Source: Prosthecobacter sp.
GTDB lineage: Bacteria; Verrucomicrobiota; Verrucomicrobiia; Verrucomicrobiales; Verrucomicrobiaceae
Length of the DNA stretch: 64,000 bases
Assembly (NCBI GenBank): GCA_021733925.1
Contig: JAIPJY010000028.1
Coordinates: forward strand, 21,709 to 85,708
Reading direction: 5' to 3'
Made by a program: the position numbers and the translations under genes. The notes under the pieces were generated by a model, which was not told where the DNA came from, searched no databases, and saw nothing but the letters and a program-made list of their open reading frames with translations. Shown here one piece after another: positions 55,274-63,946 of this stretch (position 1 is its first letter; each line of letters starts with the position of its first letter).

Positions 55274-55831
55274 TCATTTGGAGGCCTTGGGCTGGAGACT
55301 TTCGATCTCGGATTTCAACTTGGCTGCGTCCTCATAGCGTTCCTCACTGACGGCCAGATCGAGTTCGGCGCGAAGCTTGGCGACGTCCGGTGGTGGCACT
55401 GCGGGAGGTGCCACCGGGGCAGGGGGGGAGGCTTCCTTCACGGTGGTCACTCGCTGCCGCGGCAGTATTTGGGGTGCGACGGCATTGGTGTGACTCGGAC
55501 GCTTGCCCACATGCCGGGTTCCCTTGTGCATGTTGCGCAGCAGTCCGTCCAATCCATCGCGGAAAGCGGTATAACATTCAGGGCAGCCCATGCGGCCAAT
55601 CTTTTTCAGCTGTGAGGCGGTGAAGCCGCAGGCGTCGCACACGATCTCCATCGTGTCCGACTCCGTTCGGTGGGAGGGGCTCAAAAATGCTTCCGCAAGA
55701 CCGAAGCCGGTCTCTTCGGTCACGCCTTTGGCCTTCGAACAGGTCTCACACAGATTCACCGTGGTCATCTGACCGTTGATGATCTGGGTGAGGAACACGG
55801 TGGCCTCATTTTCGCAAACGTCGCATTTCAT
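55274..55831 (-). CDS. mcsA: McsA, activator of protein arginine kinase
   Basis: The 185-residue protein has two zinc-finger units, each with two CXXC pairs (CDVC/CETC and CDAC/CPEC), and a C-terminal UVR motif (LRAELDLAVSEERYEDAAKLKSEIESL, about 149-175). This is the McsA plan. The start at 55831 (MKCDVC) puts the first zinc knuckle at the extreme N-terminus as in other McsA proteins; an ATG at 55855 would add 8 residues. A Pro/Ala-rich linker separates the halves. It is first in mcsA-mcsB-clpC, and no ctsR gene accompanies it. Confidence 0.93.
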   Translation of the reverse strand: MKCDVCENEATVFLTQIINGQMTTVNLCETCSKAKGVTEETGFGLAEAFLSPSHRTESDTMEIVCDACGFTASQLKKIGRMGCPECYTAFRDGLDGLLRNMHKGTRHVGKRPSHTNAVAPQILPRQRVTTVKEASPPAPVAPPAVPPPDVAKLRAELDLAVSEERYEDAAKLKSEIESLQPKASK

Positions 55832-55912
55832 GGAATTAATCGTGCATGCATTCATGCCACACTGGTGATACGAACGGCAGACCGTACTGGGTATGACAGG
55901 TATTCGCGCCCG

Positions 55913-56527
55913 TCAACCAATGCCCTGAGCCGCCAGCCATTCGTTGAGCTCCGCCTGCAACTGAGAATGCTTCGCAAAGCTGTAGTGAAAAGTCCGAAAA
56001 CCCAGCCGTGCGGCAGTGGCGATATTTGGCTCCAGATCGTCGATGTAAAACGTCCGTGCGGGGTCGAGATCCAGCTGCGCGGCGGTCTTGAGAAAGATCT
56101 CCTCCCCCGGCTTGGCGCAGCGTGCGGTATGCGAGTACACGCCATCCTGGAAGTGCTGAAAGATCGTGAACTCGCGCAGGAAGTAGCTTTTGTGCAGCTC
56201 GTTGGTGTTTGAGAGCAGATGCATCGGCAGCCTGCCCGCCAAAGCGCCGAGCGTCGCGTGCATGGGTTCATTCTGGGTAAAAATTTCGCACCAGATGGCT
56301 GCGAATTCCTCGGGGGAGCCGCGAAAGCCCGTCCGCGCCATGCCCTGCCGCACGAACTCCGCATCATCCATGTCCCCCACCTCATACGGGCCTTTGATGT
56401 CATCAAACAGCGTCAGCACCGTCTCCGCCGGATGATCACAGCACTCCGCCAGCCGCCGGGCGGCGATGCTGAAGTCGAAGTCGATAAGGACTTTGCCAAT
56501 ATCGGAAAGGATGACGGGCTGGGGCAT
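55913..56527 (-). CDS. HAD-superfamily hydrolase, subfamily IA
   Basis: The 204-residue phosphatase-type protein starts at 56527 (MPQPVILSD). Motif I is ILSDIGKVLIDFD with nucleophile D9 and Gly instead of the second Asp, as in YihX-like members. A four-helix cap follows, then motif II LLSNTNELHK, the motif III lysine in KPGEEIFLK, and motif IV FYIDDLEPNI. It resembles small sugar-phosphate phosphatases of the FMN/YihX type. It is not obviously linked to its neighbours. Confidence 0.87.
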   Translation of the reverse strand: MPQPVILSDIGKVLIDFDFSIAARRLAECCDHPAETVLTLFDDIKGPYEVGDMDDAEFVRQGMARTGFRGSPEEFAAIWCEIFTQNEPMHATLGALAGRLPMHLLSNTNELHKSYFLREFTIFQHFQDGVYSHTARCAKPGEEIFLKTAAQLDLDPARTFYIDDLEPNIATAARLGFRTFHYSFAKHSQLQAELNEWLAAQGIG

Positions 56528-56592
56528 GGCTCTCCTATGCACGCAGGTCTCGCCTGCGCCAGATGAATCCGTGTTGTGAAAGGCGCGGCGGA

Positions 56593-57369
56593 TTACTTCA
56601 TCAGCTCGACGAGTTTCGGACCGATCGCGTCGGCCCAGATCTGATAGCCGGCGGCGGAGAGGTGCAGGAAGTCGGGCATGATCTCCTTGGTGAGCGCACC
56701 GTCCGGCTGAGGGAATTTGCCGCCGATGTCGAGGAAGAAGACATTCTTGCCGTCGTCGAGCTTCGAGATGATCGCATTGACCTGCTTGAGCTTGTCGTTG
56801 GCGGCACCGAGTTTGCCTGTGGGTTTATCGCCACGGGGGAAGATGGCGAGCAGGAGGATTTTTGCCTGCGGCTGCTTGGCGCGGATGGTTTCGACGATGG
56901 CGGTGACGCCCTTGGCGATGCCTTCAACGGTATCCGAGCCGGAGTTGTTTGTGCCGATCATGAGCACAGCGGCCTTGGGCTTGATGACCTCAAGTTCGCC
57001 ATTCTGAATGCGCCACAGCACATGCTGGGTGCGGTCGCCGCCGATGCCAAAGTTGGCAGGTGTATACTCGCCGAAAGCTTTCGCCCAGACTTCCTTGCCA
57101 CTGCCCGCCCAGCCGGCGGTAATTGAGTCACCGAGGAACACAAGCTGGGCTTTGCCCTCCTTGGCGATGCTCACGAACTTCTCATGCGAAGCGATGAAGC
57201 CAGGGTTGATCTTGCCATCTTTGCCATACTTCTCCGCAGGCACATCAGGCGGCTGGGGTGGCATGACAACCGCAGGAGCGGCTGGCTTGACGGCAGGAGC
57301 CGGGGTCTGAGCCCGGAGGGCGGTGGTGGCAAGCAGCAGAAGGGACAATGCGAGTGATGTAATTTTCAT
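56593..57369 (-). CDS. exported SGNH/GDSL esterase (PAF-acetylhydrolase-like)
   Basis: The 258-residue protein starts at 57369 with a signal peptide (SLALSLLLLATTALRAQ) and a Pro/Ala-rich linker. SGNH blocks are intact: block I FLGDSITAGW (nucleophile Ser), block II GIGGDRTQHVLWR, block III MIGTNN, and block V DFLHLSAAGY with Asp and His. The overall pattern matches PAF-acetylhydrolase beta/gamma-like esterases of Verrucomicrobia and Planctomycetes, likely removing acetyl groups from carbohydrates outside the cytoplasm. Confidence 0.9.
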   Translation of the reverse strand: MKITSLALSLLLLATTALRAQTPAPAVKPAAPAVVMPPQPPDVPAEKYGKDGKINPGFIASHEKFVSIAKEGKAQLVFLGDSITAGWAGSGKEVWAKAFGEYTPANFGIGGDRTQHVLWRIQNGELEVIKPKAAVLMIGTNNSGSDTVEGIAKGVTAIVETIRAKQPQAKILLLAIFPRGDKPTGKLGAANDKLKQVNAIISKLDDGKNVFFLDIGGKFPQPDGALTKEIMPDFLHLSAAGYQIWADAIGPKLVELMK

Positions 57370-57513
57370 GCATTTGTATTGTGGAGGACTGCTCGTCGGC
57401 AGGCAATCCGAAAGAGCATGTAACGCGATTCGTTTAGATAACCCGGCGGCGTCAGCCTCTCCCGGCCCCTGCACCGCTCACCTTTGGCCGCAAACGTTTT
57501 TCCTTCACCAGGA

Positions 57514-57543
57514 TTGACGCGATCTGCCAGTTCTGACTAGCAT
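57514..57543 (+). promoter_or_regulatory. putative fdhA promoter
   Basis: TTGACG (57514-57519) and TAGCAT (57538-57543) are 18 bases apart, with 5/6 and 4/6 matches to sigma-70 consensus, ending 45 bases before the fdhA start. Match quality is moderate and unsupported by other data. Confidence 0.4.
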
Positions 57544-57588
57544 GGCTGGGAATTCCCTAAATTCAACCAACCACAACCACACAATATT

Positions 57589-58785
57589 ATGCCAAGCAAT
57601 CATGGTGTCGCCTACATGGGTACCGGAAAGGTAGAGGTTCAAAGCATTGATTTCCCCAAACTGGAGCTGCGCGAACAAAAGCGTAAATGCCACCACGGAG
57701 TCATTCTCAAAGTCGTCTGTACGAACATCTGCGGCTCCGACCAGCACATGGTGCGTGGCCGTACCACCGCACAGAAGGGCCTGATTCTCGGCCATGAAAT
57801 CACGGGTGAAGTCATCGAGACGGGCCGCGACGTGGAGTTCATCAAGAAAGGCGACATTGTCAGCGTGCCTTTCAACATCGCCTGCGGACGATGCGCCAAC
57901 TGCAAGGAAGGCAAGACTGGCATCTGTCTGAATGTGAATCCAGCCCGGCCAGGTGCGGCTTATGGCTACGTGGACATGGGCGGCTGGGTCGGGGGTCAGG
58001 CAGAGTATGTGATGATCCCCTATGCGGACTTCAATCTGCTGAAGTTCCCGGATCGTGATCAGGCAATGGCCAAGATTAAAGACCTCACCCTCCTCTCGGA
58101 CATTTTCCCCACCGGCTATCACGGTGCGGTCACTGCAGGGGTGGGACCAGGCGCAACCGTTTACATCGCCGGAGCCGGCCCCGTCGGCCTTGCCTGCGCG
58201 GCTTCCTGCCATCTGCTCGGTGCAGCGGTCGTCATCGTCGGCGATTTGAACAAGGAGCGCCTTGCCCAGGCCCGTCGTTTTGGCTGTGAAACCGTGGACG
58301 TTTCCCTGTCCGCCTCCATTCAGGATCAGATCGAGAACATCCTCGGCGTACCGGAAGTGGATTGCGCAGTGGATTGCGTCGGCTTTGAGGCACGTGGCTG
58401 CGGCCACAACCACAGCAAGGAAGTGCCTGCGCAGGTGCTCAACAGCGTCATGGAAATCACCAAGGCAGGCGGTGCCATCGGCATTCCCGGACTCTACGTC
58501 ACGGGTGATCCGGGCGCGGTCGATGAAGCGGCCAAGGTGGGCGCTCTGTCCATCCGCATCGGTCTTGGCTGGGCCAAGAGCCACACCTTCGTCACCGGCC
58601 AGTGCCCGGTCATGCGCTATCACCGCCGCCTCATGATGGCGATCTTGCACGACAAGATCAAAATCGCCAAGGCAACCAACGTGCAGGTGATCTCCCTCAA
58701 GGGCGCCCCCAAAGGCTACGTGGACTTCGACAAAGGCGCGGCCCGCAAGTACGTCATCGATCCGCACGGCATGATCAAAGCCTGA
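57589..58785 (+). CDS. fdhA: glutathione-independent formaldehyde dehydrogenase
   Basis: The 398-residue zinc alcohol dehydrogenase closely resembles Pseudomonas putida FdhA, which oxidises formaldehyde to formate with NAD+ without glutathione. Diagnostic segments are VVCTNICGSDQHMVRGRTTA (catalytic zinc Cys), LGHEITGEV, structural-zinc cysteines in CGRCANCKEGKTGIC, the Rossmann motif AGAGPVGLACA and a long DCVGFEARGCGHNHSKE insertion typical of the subgroup. It is a single-gene unit ending in a terminator and may detoxify formaldehyde formed by neighbouring oxidations (inference). Confidence 0.95.
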   Translation: MPSNHGVAYMGTGKVEVQSIDFPKLELREQKRKCHHGVILKVVCTNICGSDQHMVRGRTTAQKGLILGHEITGEVIETGRDVEFIKKGDIVSVPFNIACGRCANCKEGKTGICLNVNPARPGAAYGYVDMGGWVGGQAEYVMIPYADFNLLKFPDRDQAMAKIKDLTLLSDIFPTGYHGAVTAGVGPGATVYIAGAGPVGLACAASCHLLGAAVVIVGDLNKERLAQARRFGCETVDVSLSASIQDQIENILGVPEVDCAVDCVGFEARGCGHNHSKEVPAQVLNSVMEITKAGGAIGIPGLYVTGDPGAVDEAAKVGALSIRIGLGWAKSHTFVTGQCPVMRYHRRLMMAILHDKIKIAKATNVQVISLKGAPKGYVDFDKGAARKYVIDPHGMIKA

Positions 58786-58809
58786 TCGGTTCTAGAAGCC
58801 AGTCTTCGA

Positions 58810-58842
58810 AGCCCTCCCGCTGCAAAGCCGGAGGGCTTTTTT
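58810..58842 (+). terminator. rho-independent terminator of fdhA
   Basis: An 8-base stem (AGCCCTCC / GGAGGGCT) with a 12-base loop is followed directly by a run of six T, 24 bases after the fdhA stop. Confidence 0.88.
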
Positions 58843-59151
58843 GTGGTCATATGCGGGCGGAATGGAGCGAAGGGGCGAAAACCATGACAGACCCGGATGG
58901 TGCACGGTTGTCCCGCAAGGCTCACATCTGCCCTGCTGTGGCAGTGGCTGCCGCGCCGCCGTTTTTTTTCATATCAGGCAGCTTTTTTTGGAAGTGAGGC
59001 AGGCCCTTCCCACACCCCAAACCCCGTGGTGCATCTCGTCTTAATATGAATGTAGATGCAAAAAAGCAGCTTTGGCATTTTTGCGTTTACTTTTGATGGG
59101 CTCAGGGATAATGCTTCATCTAAGTCGAGTACAAACTTAAGCTATAGACCT
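58843..59151. other. intergenic region upstream of the alpha/beta hydrolase gene
   Basis: No gene or RNA is recognisable in these 309 bases. An AT-richer part near 59081-59112 contains TTTACT and GATAAT 15 bases apart, a possible promoter that would favour the hydrolase start at 59152 over 59056. Two poly-T runs (58962-58969 and 58983-58989) are not attached to stable stems. Confidence 0.4.
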
Positions 59152-60249
59152 ATGCCTAAATACTGGATGATCAGCAACCGACTGTTCCGGCAAGGAAAAC
59201 CCACGCGCGAGGTTGGCAAGGTTTCCTACTGGACCACCGATGTGGACGACGCCTCCACCATCGACAAGTGGACGCAGGTCTCTTCAGCCGAATTCGAGAT
59301 GCAGCTCAAGCAGGCCGCGCTGGCCTTCCCTCTCATCTCCAAGGCCTCGGCGACCGCTTTCACCGCCCAGAGCGGTCAGCCGCCGGAGGCCATGCCCATG
59401 CTCGCCCAGCTGGCCGCGCATCAGGATCAGAAGCACGTCGGCTTCTTCGTCCACGGCTATAACAACGGCTTCACCGACGCCGCGCGGCGCTATCAGCAGC
59501 TCACCCGCGACCTCTTCGCCGGCCCGGACGGCCTCGGCCTCTGCATCTCCTTTGACTGGCCCTCCCTCGGCAGCATCCTCGGCTACCTCCCGGACCGCGA
59601 CCACGCCCAGGCATGTGCCGCCGACTTCACCGACATCCTCGGTCGTCTGCACGACTGGCTCCTCGTCAAACAAAAGGACGCGCAGAAAGCCCCCGAAGAC
59701 GGCTGCCGTGCCAAGATCTCCATCATCGCCCACAGCATGGGCAATTTCCTCCTCCATCGTGCCATGGGTGCCAGCTGGAAGCGGCAAAACCAGCCCCTCA
59801 GCGTCTCCCTCGTGAACCAGATCCTCATGGTGGCCGCCGATGTGGACAACGACCTCTTCGAGCCCGACAGCCAGGATGCCACTGATGGCTGCGCAGTCGC
59901 CAATCTCACGTACCGAGTCACCTCCTTGTACACCGGACGCGACACCGTGCTTGGCGCCTCCTCCGGGCTCAAGCACTTCGGCACGCGCCGCCTCGGCCGC
60001 AGCGGCCTGGCCAAGCGCCCGCCCACAGACGGCGTCAGCGGCAGCGTGGACAATGTCTGGGATGTGGACTGCTCCACCTTCTTCCCGTCGAAATACGACA
60101 GCATCCCCTTCATCGATGGCATCCCCATTCATGGCGCTTACTTCGTCACCCCTGCAGTCGTCAGTCTCATGAAGGAGATCCTCAAAGGCACCGATCGCAG
60201 CGCCCTGCAACACCGTGGCCTTCTCACCGGAAAAGCCTGGCCCGCCTAG
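59152..60249 (+). CDS. DUF900-type alpha/beta hydrolase
   Basis: The 365-residue protein has no signal peptide. An alpha/beta-hydrolase core is marked by VGFFVHGYNNGFTDAARRY (oxyanion strand with HGYN) and the nucleophile elbow SIIAHSMGNFLLHRA with Ser in AHSMGN. These match the DUF900 esterase/lipase-like family. The catalytic His may be in PIHGAYF near the end. The start at 59152 avoids an in-frame extension to 59056 that overlaps the possible promoter. Its substrate is unknown. It lies 179 bases before the di-haem cytochrome gene. Confidence 0.75.
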   Translation: MPKYWMISNRLFRQGKPTREVGKVSYWTTDVDDASTIDKWTQVSSAEFEMQLKQAALAFPLISKASATAFTAQSGQPPEAMPMLAQLAAHQDQKHVGFFVHGYNNGFTDAARRYQQLTRDLFAGPDGLGLCISFDWPSLGSILGYLPDRDHAQACAADFTDILGRLHDWLLVKQKDAQKAPEDGCRAKISIIAHSMGNFLLHRAMGASWKRQNQPLSVSLVNQILMVAADVDNDLFEPDSQDATDGCAVANLTYRVTSLYTGRDTVLGASSGLKHFGTRRLGRSGLAKRPPTDGVSGSVDNVWDVDCSTFFPSKYDSIPFIDGIPIHGAYFVTPAVVSLMKEILKGTDRSALQHRGLLTGKAWPA

Positions 60250-60428
60250 CACATTTCGCACGTCGTGCCGGCGCACTGACCACTCCCCATTCTCCTTTTT
60301 CACTCCTCCAAACCGCCACGCCAAGGCTCGCGCCTTGATCGAGGACGAATCCAGGCGCCACCCCTTTAAGCCTCTCTCACCCCACTTTCGGTCAACTCAT
60401 CCGCGCTCCGTCCACTCCACCATCCATC

Positions 60429-62258
60429 ATGAAAAAGCCACTGCCCATCATCGCCCTCATTCTCCTCGCAGGCGTGCTCCTCTACTTCAGATACTCCGCC
60501 GGCACCATCATTGACACGGGCGCACCGGTCGTGAACTCCAAAGACAAGGCCGTCAATCTGGAGCAGGGCTGGTCTGTCCGCACGCAGCAGGCCTACTACT
60601 TCACCAATCAAGGCTCCCGCATTCTCCCTTACGCGTGGTTTCTGGCCCTCGAAATGCCCGACAGCCAGGAGCTCTTTCGCGGCGACGACAACATGCGCAG
60701 CCTCCGCTACCTGCCCACCGACCCCGATTCCAAATGGAACCCCGACGGCCTGCCCGTCGGCTTTGTCAAAGGCCTCGACTCCAACAAGCAGGCCTGGATG
60801 GGCATGACCTGCGCCGCCTGCCACACCGGCCAGATCGCCTACAACGGCACGCAGATCCGCATCGATGGCGGCCAGACCATCGCAGACGTGGACGCTTTCG
60901 ATCTCAGCCTCGTCGCCGCCATGAAAAAGACCTCCGAGGATGAGGAAAAGTTCGGCCGCTTTGCCAGCCAAGTCCTAGGGCTGACCGGGACCGACGAAGC
61001 CAAGGCCACCCTGCGCGACGCGCTGAAAAAGCGCACCGCCGCACTCCACGACCGCAATGAGGCCAATCATTACCAGAGCCCCAACATGCCCCAGTACGGC
61101 TACGGCCGCACGGATGCCATTGGCCAGATTTTCAACAAGGTGCTGTACCACATGAACAACGTCCCTGACAACGCCCGCCCCTCCGACGCTCCTGTCAGCT
61201 ACCCCTTCCTTTGGGGCACACATCAGTCAGACGTCGTGCAGTGGACCGGCTTCGCCCCCAACGGCCCGCTCAACATCGGCTCCCTCATCCGCAATGGCGG
61301 CGAAGTTCTCGGTGTGTATGGAGAGATGGACATCCCCGACGATAAAAAAGTGCACAAATACAAGTCCTCCATCATCGTGGAAAGCATCGGCCTTCTGGAG
61401 CAGTGGGTGGCCACCCTGCGCTCGCCCAAGTGGCCCGGCAAAATCCTTCCGCCCATCGATCAGGCGCTCGCCGACAAAGGCAAGGTTCACTACGACAAGC
61501 ACTGCGTCTCCTGCCACGCCGCCGTCAGCCGTGAAAACGAAGGCATGAACTACAAGTCCGTCCTCGTGGACATCGACAAGGTCAAAACCGACCCCCGCGA
61601 GTACGACAACATGATCAAGCTCCGCAAAGCCGGAAAATTCGCCGGTCGCAAGCAGGCAGGTCTCATCGGCAAAGTGATCCCCGAAGAAACCACCGGGCTG
61701 GATCCTCTGATCCATTCCGTCATCGGCGGCCTGCTCGAGCACCCGCTCGAATCCCTCAAGGCCAACATCACCATCGCCAAAGGAGAGATCACTGCCGAGA
61801 CCATCAACGACGCCGTCAACACCCTCCAGTCTGACAACCCCGTAGAGGACACCACCACCGTGCTTGAGCGCATCCTCGCAGACTTCAACCAGCGCGCCAT
61901 GAATCTCCGCACCAACCCCGTGCTCAACAAAAACCTCCCCATTGCGCCCAGGGTGTACAAAGCCCGCCCTCTCACCGGCATCTGGGCCACACCGCCATAT
62001 CTGCACAATGGCTCCGTGCCCAACCTCTGGGAAATCCTCCTGCCCGCCGACAAACGCTCCAAGACCTTCCACCTCGGCACCCGCGAGTACGACCCCGAGA
62101 AGGCAGGCTACAAAGACATGCCCGAATTTGACGGCAAGCCCTCCTTCACCTTCGACACCGCCCTCCCCGGCAACACCAACGTCGGTCACGAATACGGGGT
62201 GACGGAGCTCAATGACGCCCAGCGCACAGAGCTCCTCGAATATCTCAAGACACTTTGA
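60429..62258 (+). CDS. membrane-anchored di-haem cytochrome c (CcpA/MauG/RoxA-like)
   Basis: The 609-residue protein has an N-terminal anchor (PLPIIALILLAGVLLYF) and an extracytoplasmic part with two covalent haem motifs, C128-A-A-C-H132 and C359-V-S-C-H363. Spacing, size and segments such as TGIWATPPYLHNGSVPNLWEIL place it in the di-haem peroxidase group that includes MauG and the rubber oxygenase RoxA. It could be a peroxidase, an oxygenase or an electron donor. The adjacent P450, 115 bases downstream on the same strand, is the most likely partner. Export requires cytochrome c maturation, not seen in this window. Confidence 0.88.
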   Translation: MKKPLPIIALILLAGVLLYFRYSAGTIIDTGAPVVNSKDKAVNLEQGWSVRTQQAYYFTNQGSRILPYAWFLALEMPDSQELFRGDDNMRSLRYLPTDPDSKWNPDGLPVGFVKGLDSNKQAWMGMTCAACHTGQIAYNGTQIRIDGGQTIADVDAFDLSLVAAMKKTSEDEEKFGRFASQVLGLTGTDEAKATLRDALKKRTAALHDRNEANHYQSPNMPQYGYGRTDAIGQIFNKVLYHMNNVPDNARPSDAPVSYPFLWGTHQSDVVQWTGFAPNGPLNIGSLIRNGGEVLGVYGEMDIPDDKKVHKYKSSIIVESIGLLEQWVATLRSPKWPGKILPPIDQALADKGKVHYDKHCVSCHAAVSRENEGMNYKSVLVDIDKVKTDPREYDNMIKLRKAGKFAGRKQAGLIGKVIPEETTGLDPLIHSVIGGLLEHPLESLKANITIAKGEITAETINDAVNTLQSDNPVEDTTTVLERILADFNQRAMNLRTNPVLNKNLPIAPRVYKARPLTGIWATPPYLHNGSVPNLWEILLPADKRSKTFHLGTREYDPEKAGYKDMPEFDGKPSFTFDTALPGNTNVGHEYGVTELNDAQRTELLEYLKTL

Positions 62259-62326
62259 GGGAACACGGATCGAACGGGAGTCAGGCAGGATTCGCCCAAC
62301 CGCCTTGTGCCGTCTTTCGGTCAGTT

Positions 62327-62353
62327 CACCCATCACCCATCACCCATCACCCA
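62327..62353 (+). repeat. CACCCAT short tandem repeat
   Basis: Nearly four head-to-tail copies of the 7-base unit CACCCAT occupy this stretch, ending 20 bases before the P450 start codon. The array lies in the 5' leader region, where length changes could alter expression. Confidence 0.85.
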
Positions 62354-62373
62354 CCACTCCCCAACGCGCCCTC

Positions 62374-63792
62374 ATGAAACTCAAACCCGTCCTCGCCCTC
62401 GCAGCCTCCGCCTGCGTGGTTTCCTGCTCCATCTTCGCCCCTATCAGTCGCACACATCCCAAGGATTCGCAGGCCTTCCTCAAGGACTACGACCGCCAGT
62501 GGCTTGAGGTCCTCAAGCTCAAGACCGTGTTCAACTGGCTGCAGGACAACTCGATTGAAACCTTCAAGGAAATGCGGGCGCAGCGCCCCATCATCACCAC
62601 CGCTCCGGTGCCGACCAAGGCCGGCCTGAAGTTCACCTCCACCGTTCTCGTCGCCAATCGCAAGGATGTCGTGGAGGTTCTCGACAACTGGGATGTCTTC
62701 ACCGTCCGCCTCTACGGCTCCAAGATGGACGACTGCATGGGGGCCTTCATGCTCGGCCGTGACGACACACGCTACAATCTGGTGGAGAAGCCCTACATGC
62801 GCCATCTCATGACCCCGGCGGACTTCCCGCGCATCAAGAGCCAGGTCGTTTCCCTCAGCCGCAAAGCCATCGCTGAAGGCACCCAGACCACCACCGACCC
62901 CAAGACTGGCAAATCCATCGGACGCATCGAGATCGTCAACAAGGTCGCCCGTCGCGTGCCCATTCTCCTCACCGGCACCTATGGCGGCTTCCCCGGCCCG
63001 GACGAGGCCTCCATGTTCCGCTGGTCGCGCGCCACCCAGGCCGACTTCTTCAAAAACATCAAGGCAGAGCCCCCGGTGCATGCCGATGCCATCAGGGCGG
63101 GGCATGAGATGACGGCCTACCTCGGCGGCCTCATCCAGGAAAAGCACGCCCTCCTCACCAAAAACCCGGGCGCCGAGGACACCATCCTCGCCCGCATGCT
63201 CAAAGAAGGCACCAACAAGGTGCAGGGCATCACCGACGACCGCATGATCATCCTCACCGCAGGCCTGCTCATCGGCGCCGGAGAGACCACCCAGACCGCC
63301 ATTTGCAAATGCCTCGCCGAGCTCTTCAGCCGCCCCGCCGAGCTTCAGGGTGCCATCAAAGCTGCTCGTGAAAACAACGACGAACTGCTCGGCCGCTACG
63401 TCTGGGAGGCTCTGCGCTTCCGCCCCGGAAACTCCGTGCTCCCACGCTACGCCGAGAAAGACTACGTGCTCGCCAAAGGCACCCCGCATGAAACCAAGAT
63501 CGCCAAAGGCTCCCTCGTGCTTGTCGGCACCCAGTCCGCCATGTTTGACGAAACCTTCGTCAAGAATCCCGAGCAGTTCCGCCTCGACCGCCCACAGAGC
63601 ATGTACATGATCCTCGGCTACGGCTGGCATCGCTGCCTGGGGGATCACATCAGCCTGATTCAGGTGCCGCAGATCATCAAAGCCCTCCTTCTCAAGAAAA
63701 ACCTCCGCCCCGCTCCCGGCAAAGACGGCCAGATCGACCTCAAAGGCGGCCCGTTCCCAGAGCAGTACATCCTCGAATACGACCTGGAATAA
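62374..63792 (+). CDS. cytochrome P450 with N-terminal lipoprotein signal
   Basis: The 472-residue protein has the main P450 landmarks: I-helix LLIGAGETTQTA, the ExxR pair E345 and R348 (WEALRFRP), and the haem loop GYGWHRCLGDH with axial C421. The N-terminus (MKLKPVLALAASACVVSCS) is a lipoprotein signal with lipobox VVSC at C18, so the enzyme is predicted to be lipid-anchored outside the cytoplasm, very unusual for bacterial P450s, which are soluble in the cytosol. The loop preceding Cys421 lacks the usual Phe (Tyr-Gly-Trp-His-Arg-Cys). It follows the exported di-haem cytochrome c, which could donate electrons. Confidence 0.86.
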   Translation: MKLKPVLALAASACVVSCSIFAPISRTHPKDSQAFLKDYDRQWLEVLKLKTVFNWLQDNSIETFKEMRAQRPIITTAPVPTKAGLKFTSTVLVANRKDVVEVLDNWDVFTVRLYGSKMDDCMGAFMLGRDDTRYNLVEKPYMRHLMTPADFPRIKSQVVSLSRKAIAEGTQTTTDPKTGKSIGRIEIVNKVARRVPILLTGTYGGFPGPDEASMFRWSRATQADFFKNIKAEPPVHADAIRAGHEMTAYLGGLIQEKHALLTKNPGAEDTILARMLKEGTNKVQGITDDRMIILTAGLLIGAGETTQTAICKCLAELFSRPAELQGAIKAARENNDELLGRYVWEALRFRPGNSVLPRYAEKDYVLAKGTPHETKIAKGSLVLVGTQSAMFDETFVKNPEQFRLDRPQSMYMILGYGWHRCLGDHISLIQVPQIIKALLLKKNLRPAPGKDGQIDLKGGPFPEQYILEYDLE

Positions 63793-63806
63793 AAGCAGCG
63801 ATGGGA

Positions 63807-63825
63807 CCGAAGGCTCTCCCTTCGG
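63807..63825 (+). terminator. weak hairpin after the P450 gene
   Basis: A 7-base stem (CCGAAGG / CCTTCGG) with a 5-base loop begins 15 bases after the P450 stop. There is no T tract, so it may not terminate transcription by itself. Confidence 0.35.
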
Positions 63826-63946
63826 CTGGCTCACCCGCATTCGTTATACCACGATCCATTGAACCCGGATCATGCAATGGAAGTGGAGTTGAAGGTGTAA
63901 ATCGTTGTCGGAAGGAGGGGTTGACTGGTGTGCAAGAGTCACCGTC

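Noticed and set aside
55888-55916. TTGACG-17-TACCCA on the minus strand as an mcsA promoter
   Set aside because: The -10 match is too weak and it overlaps the end of the HAD gene; no CIRCE or CtsR site accompanies it.
59041-59076. GCATCT/AGATGC inverted repeat followed by an A run near 59060
   Set aside because: A 6-base stem with a long loop and no downstream T tract on the plus strand is not a convincing terminator or RNA.
62347-63840. Minus-strand open frame of 497 codons under the P450 gene
   Set aside because: It is the antisense of a clear P450; its Gly/Glu/His/Ala-rich composition shows no known motif.
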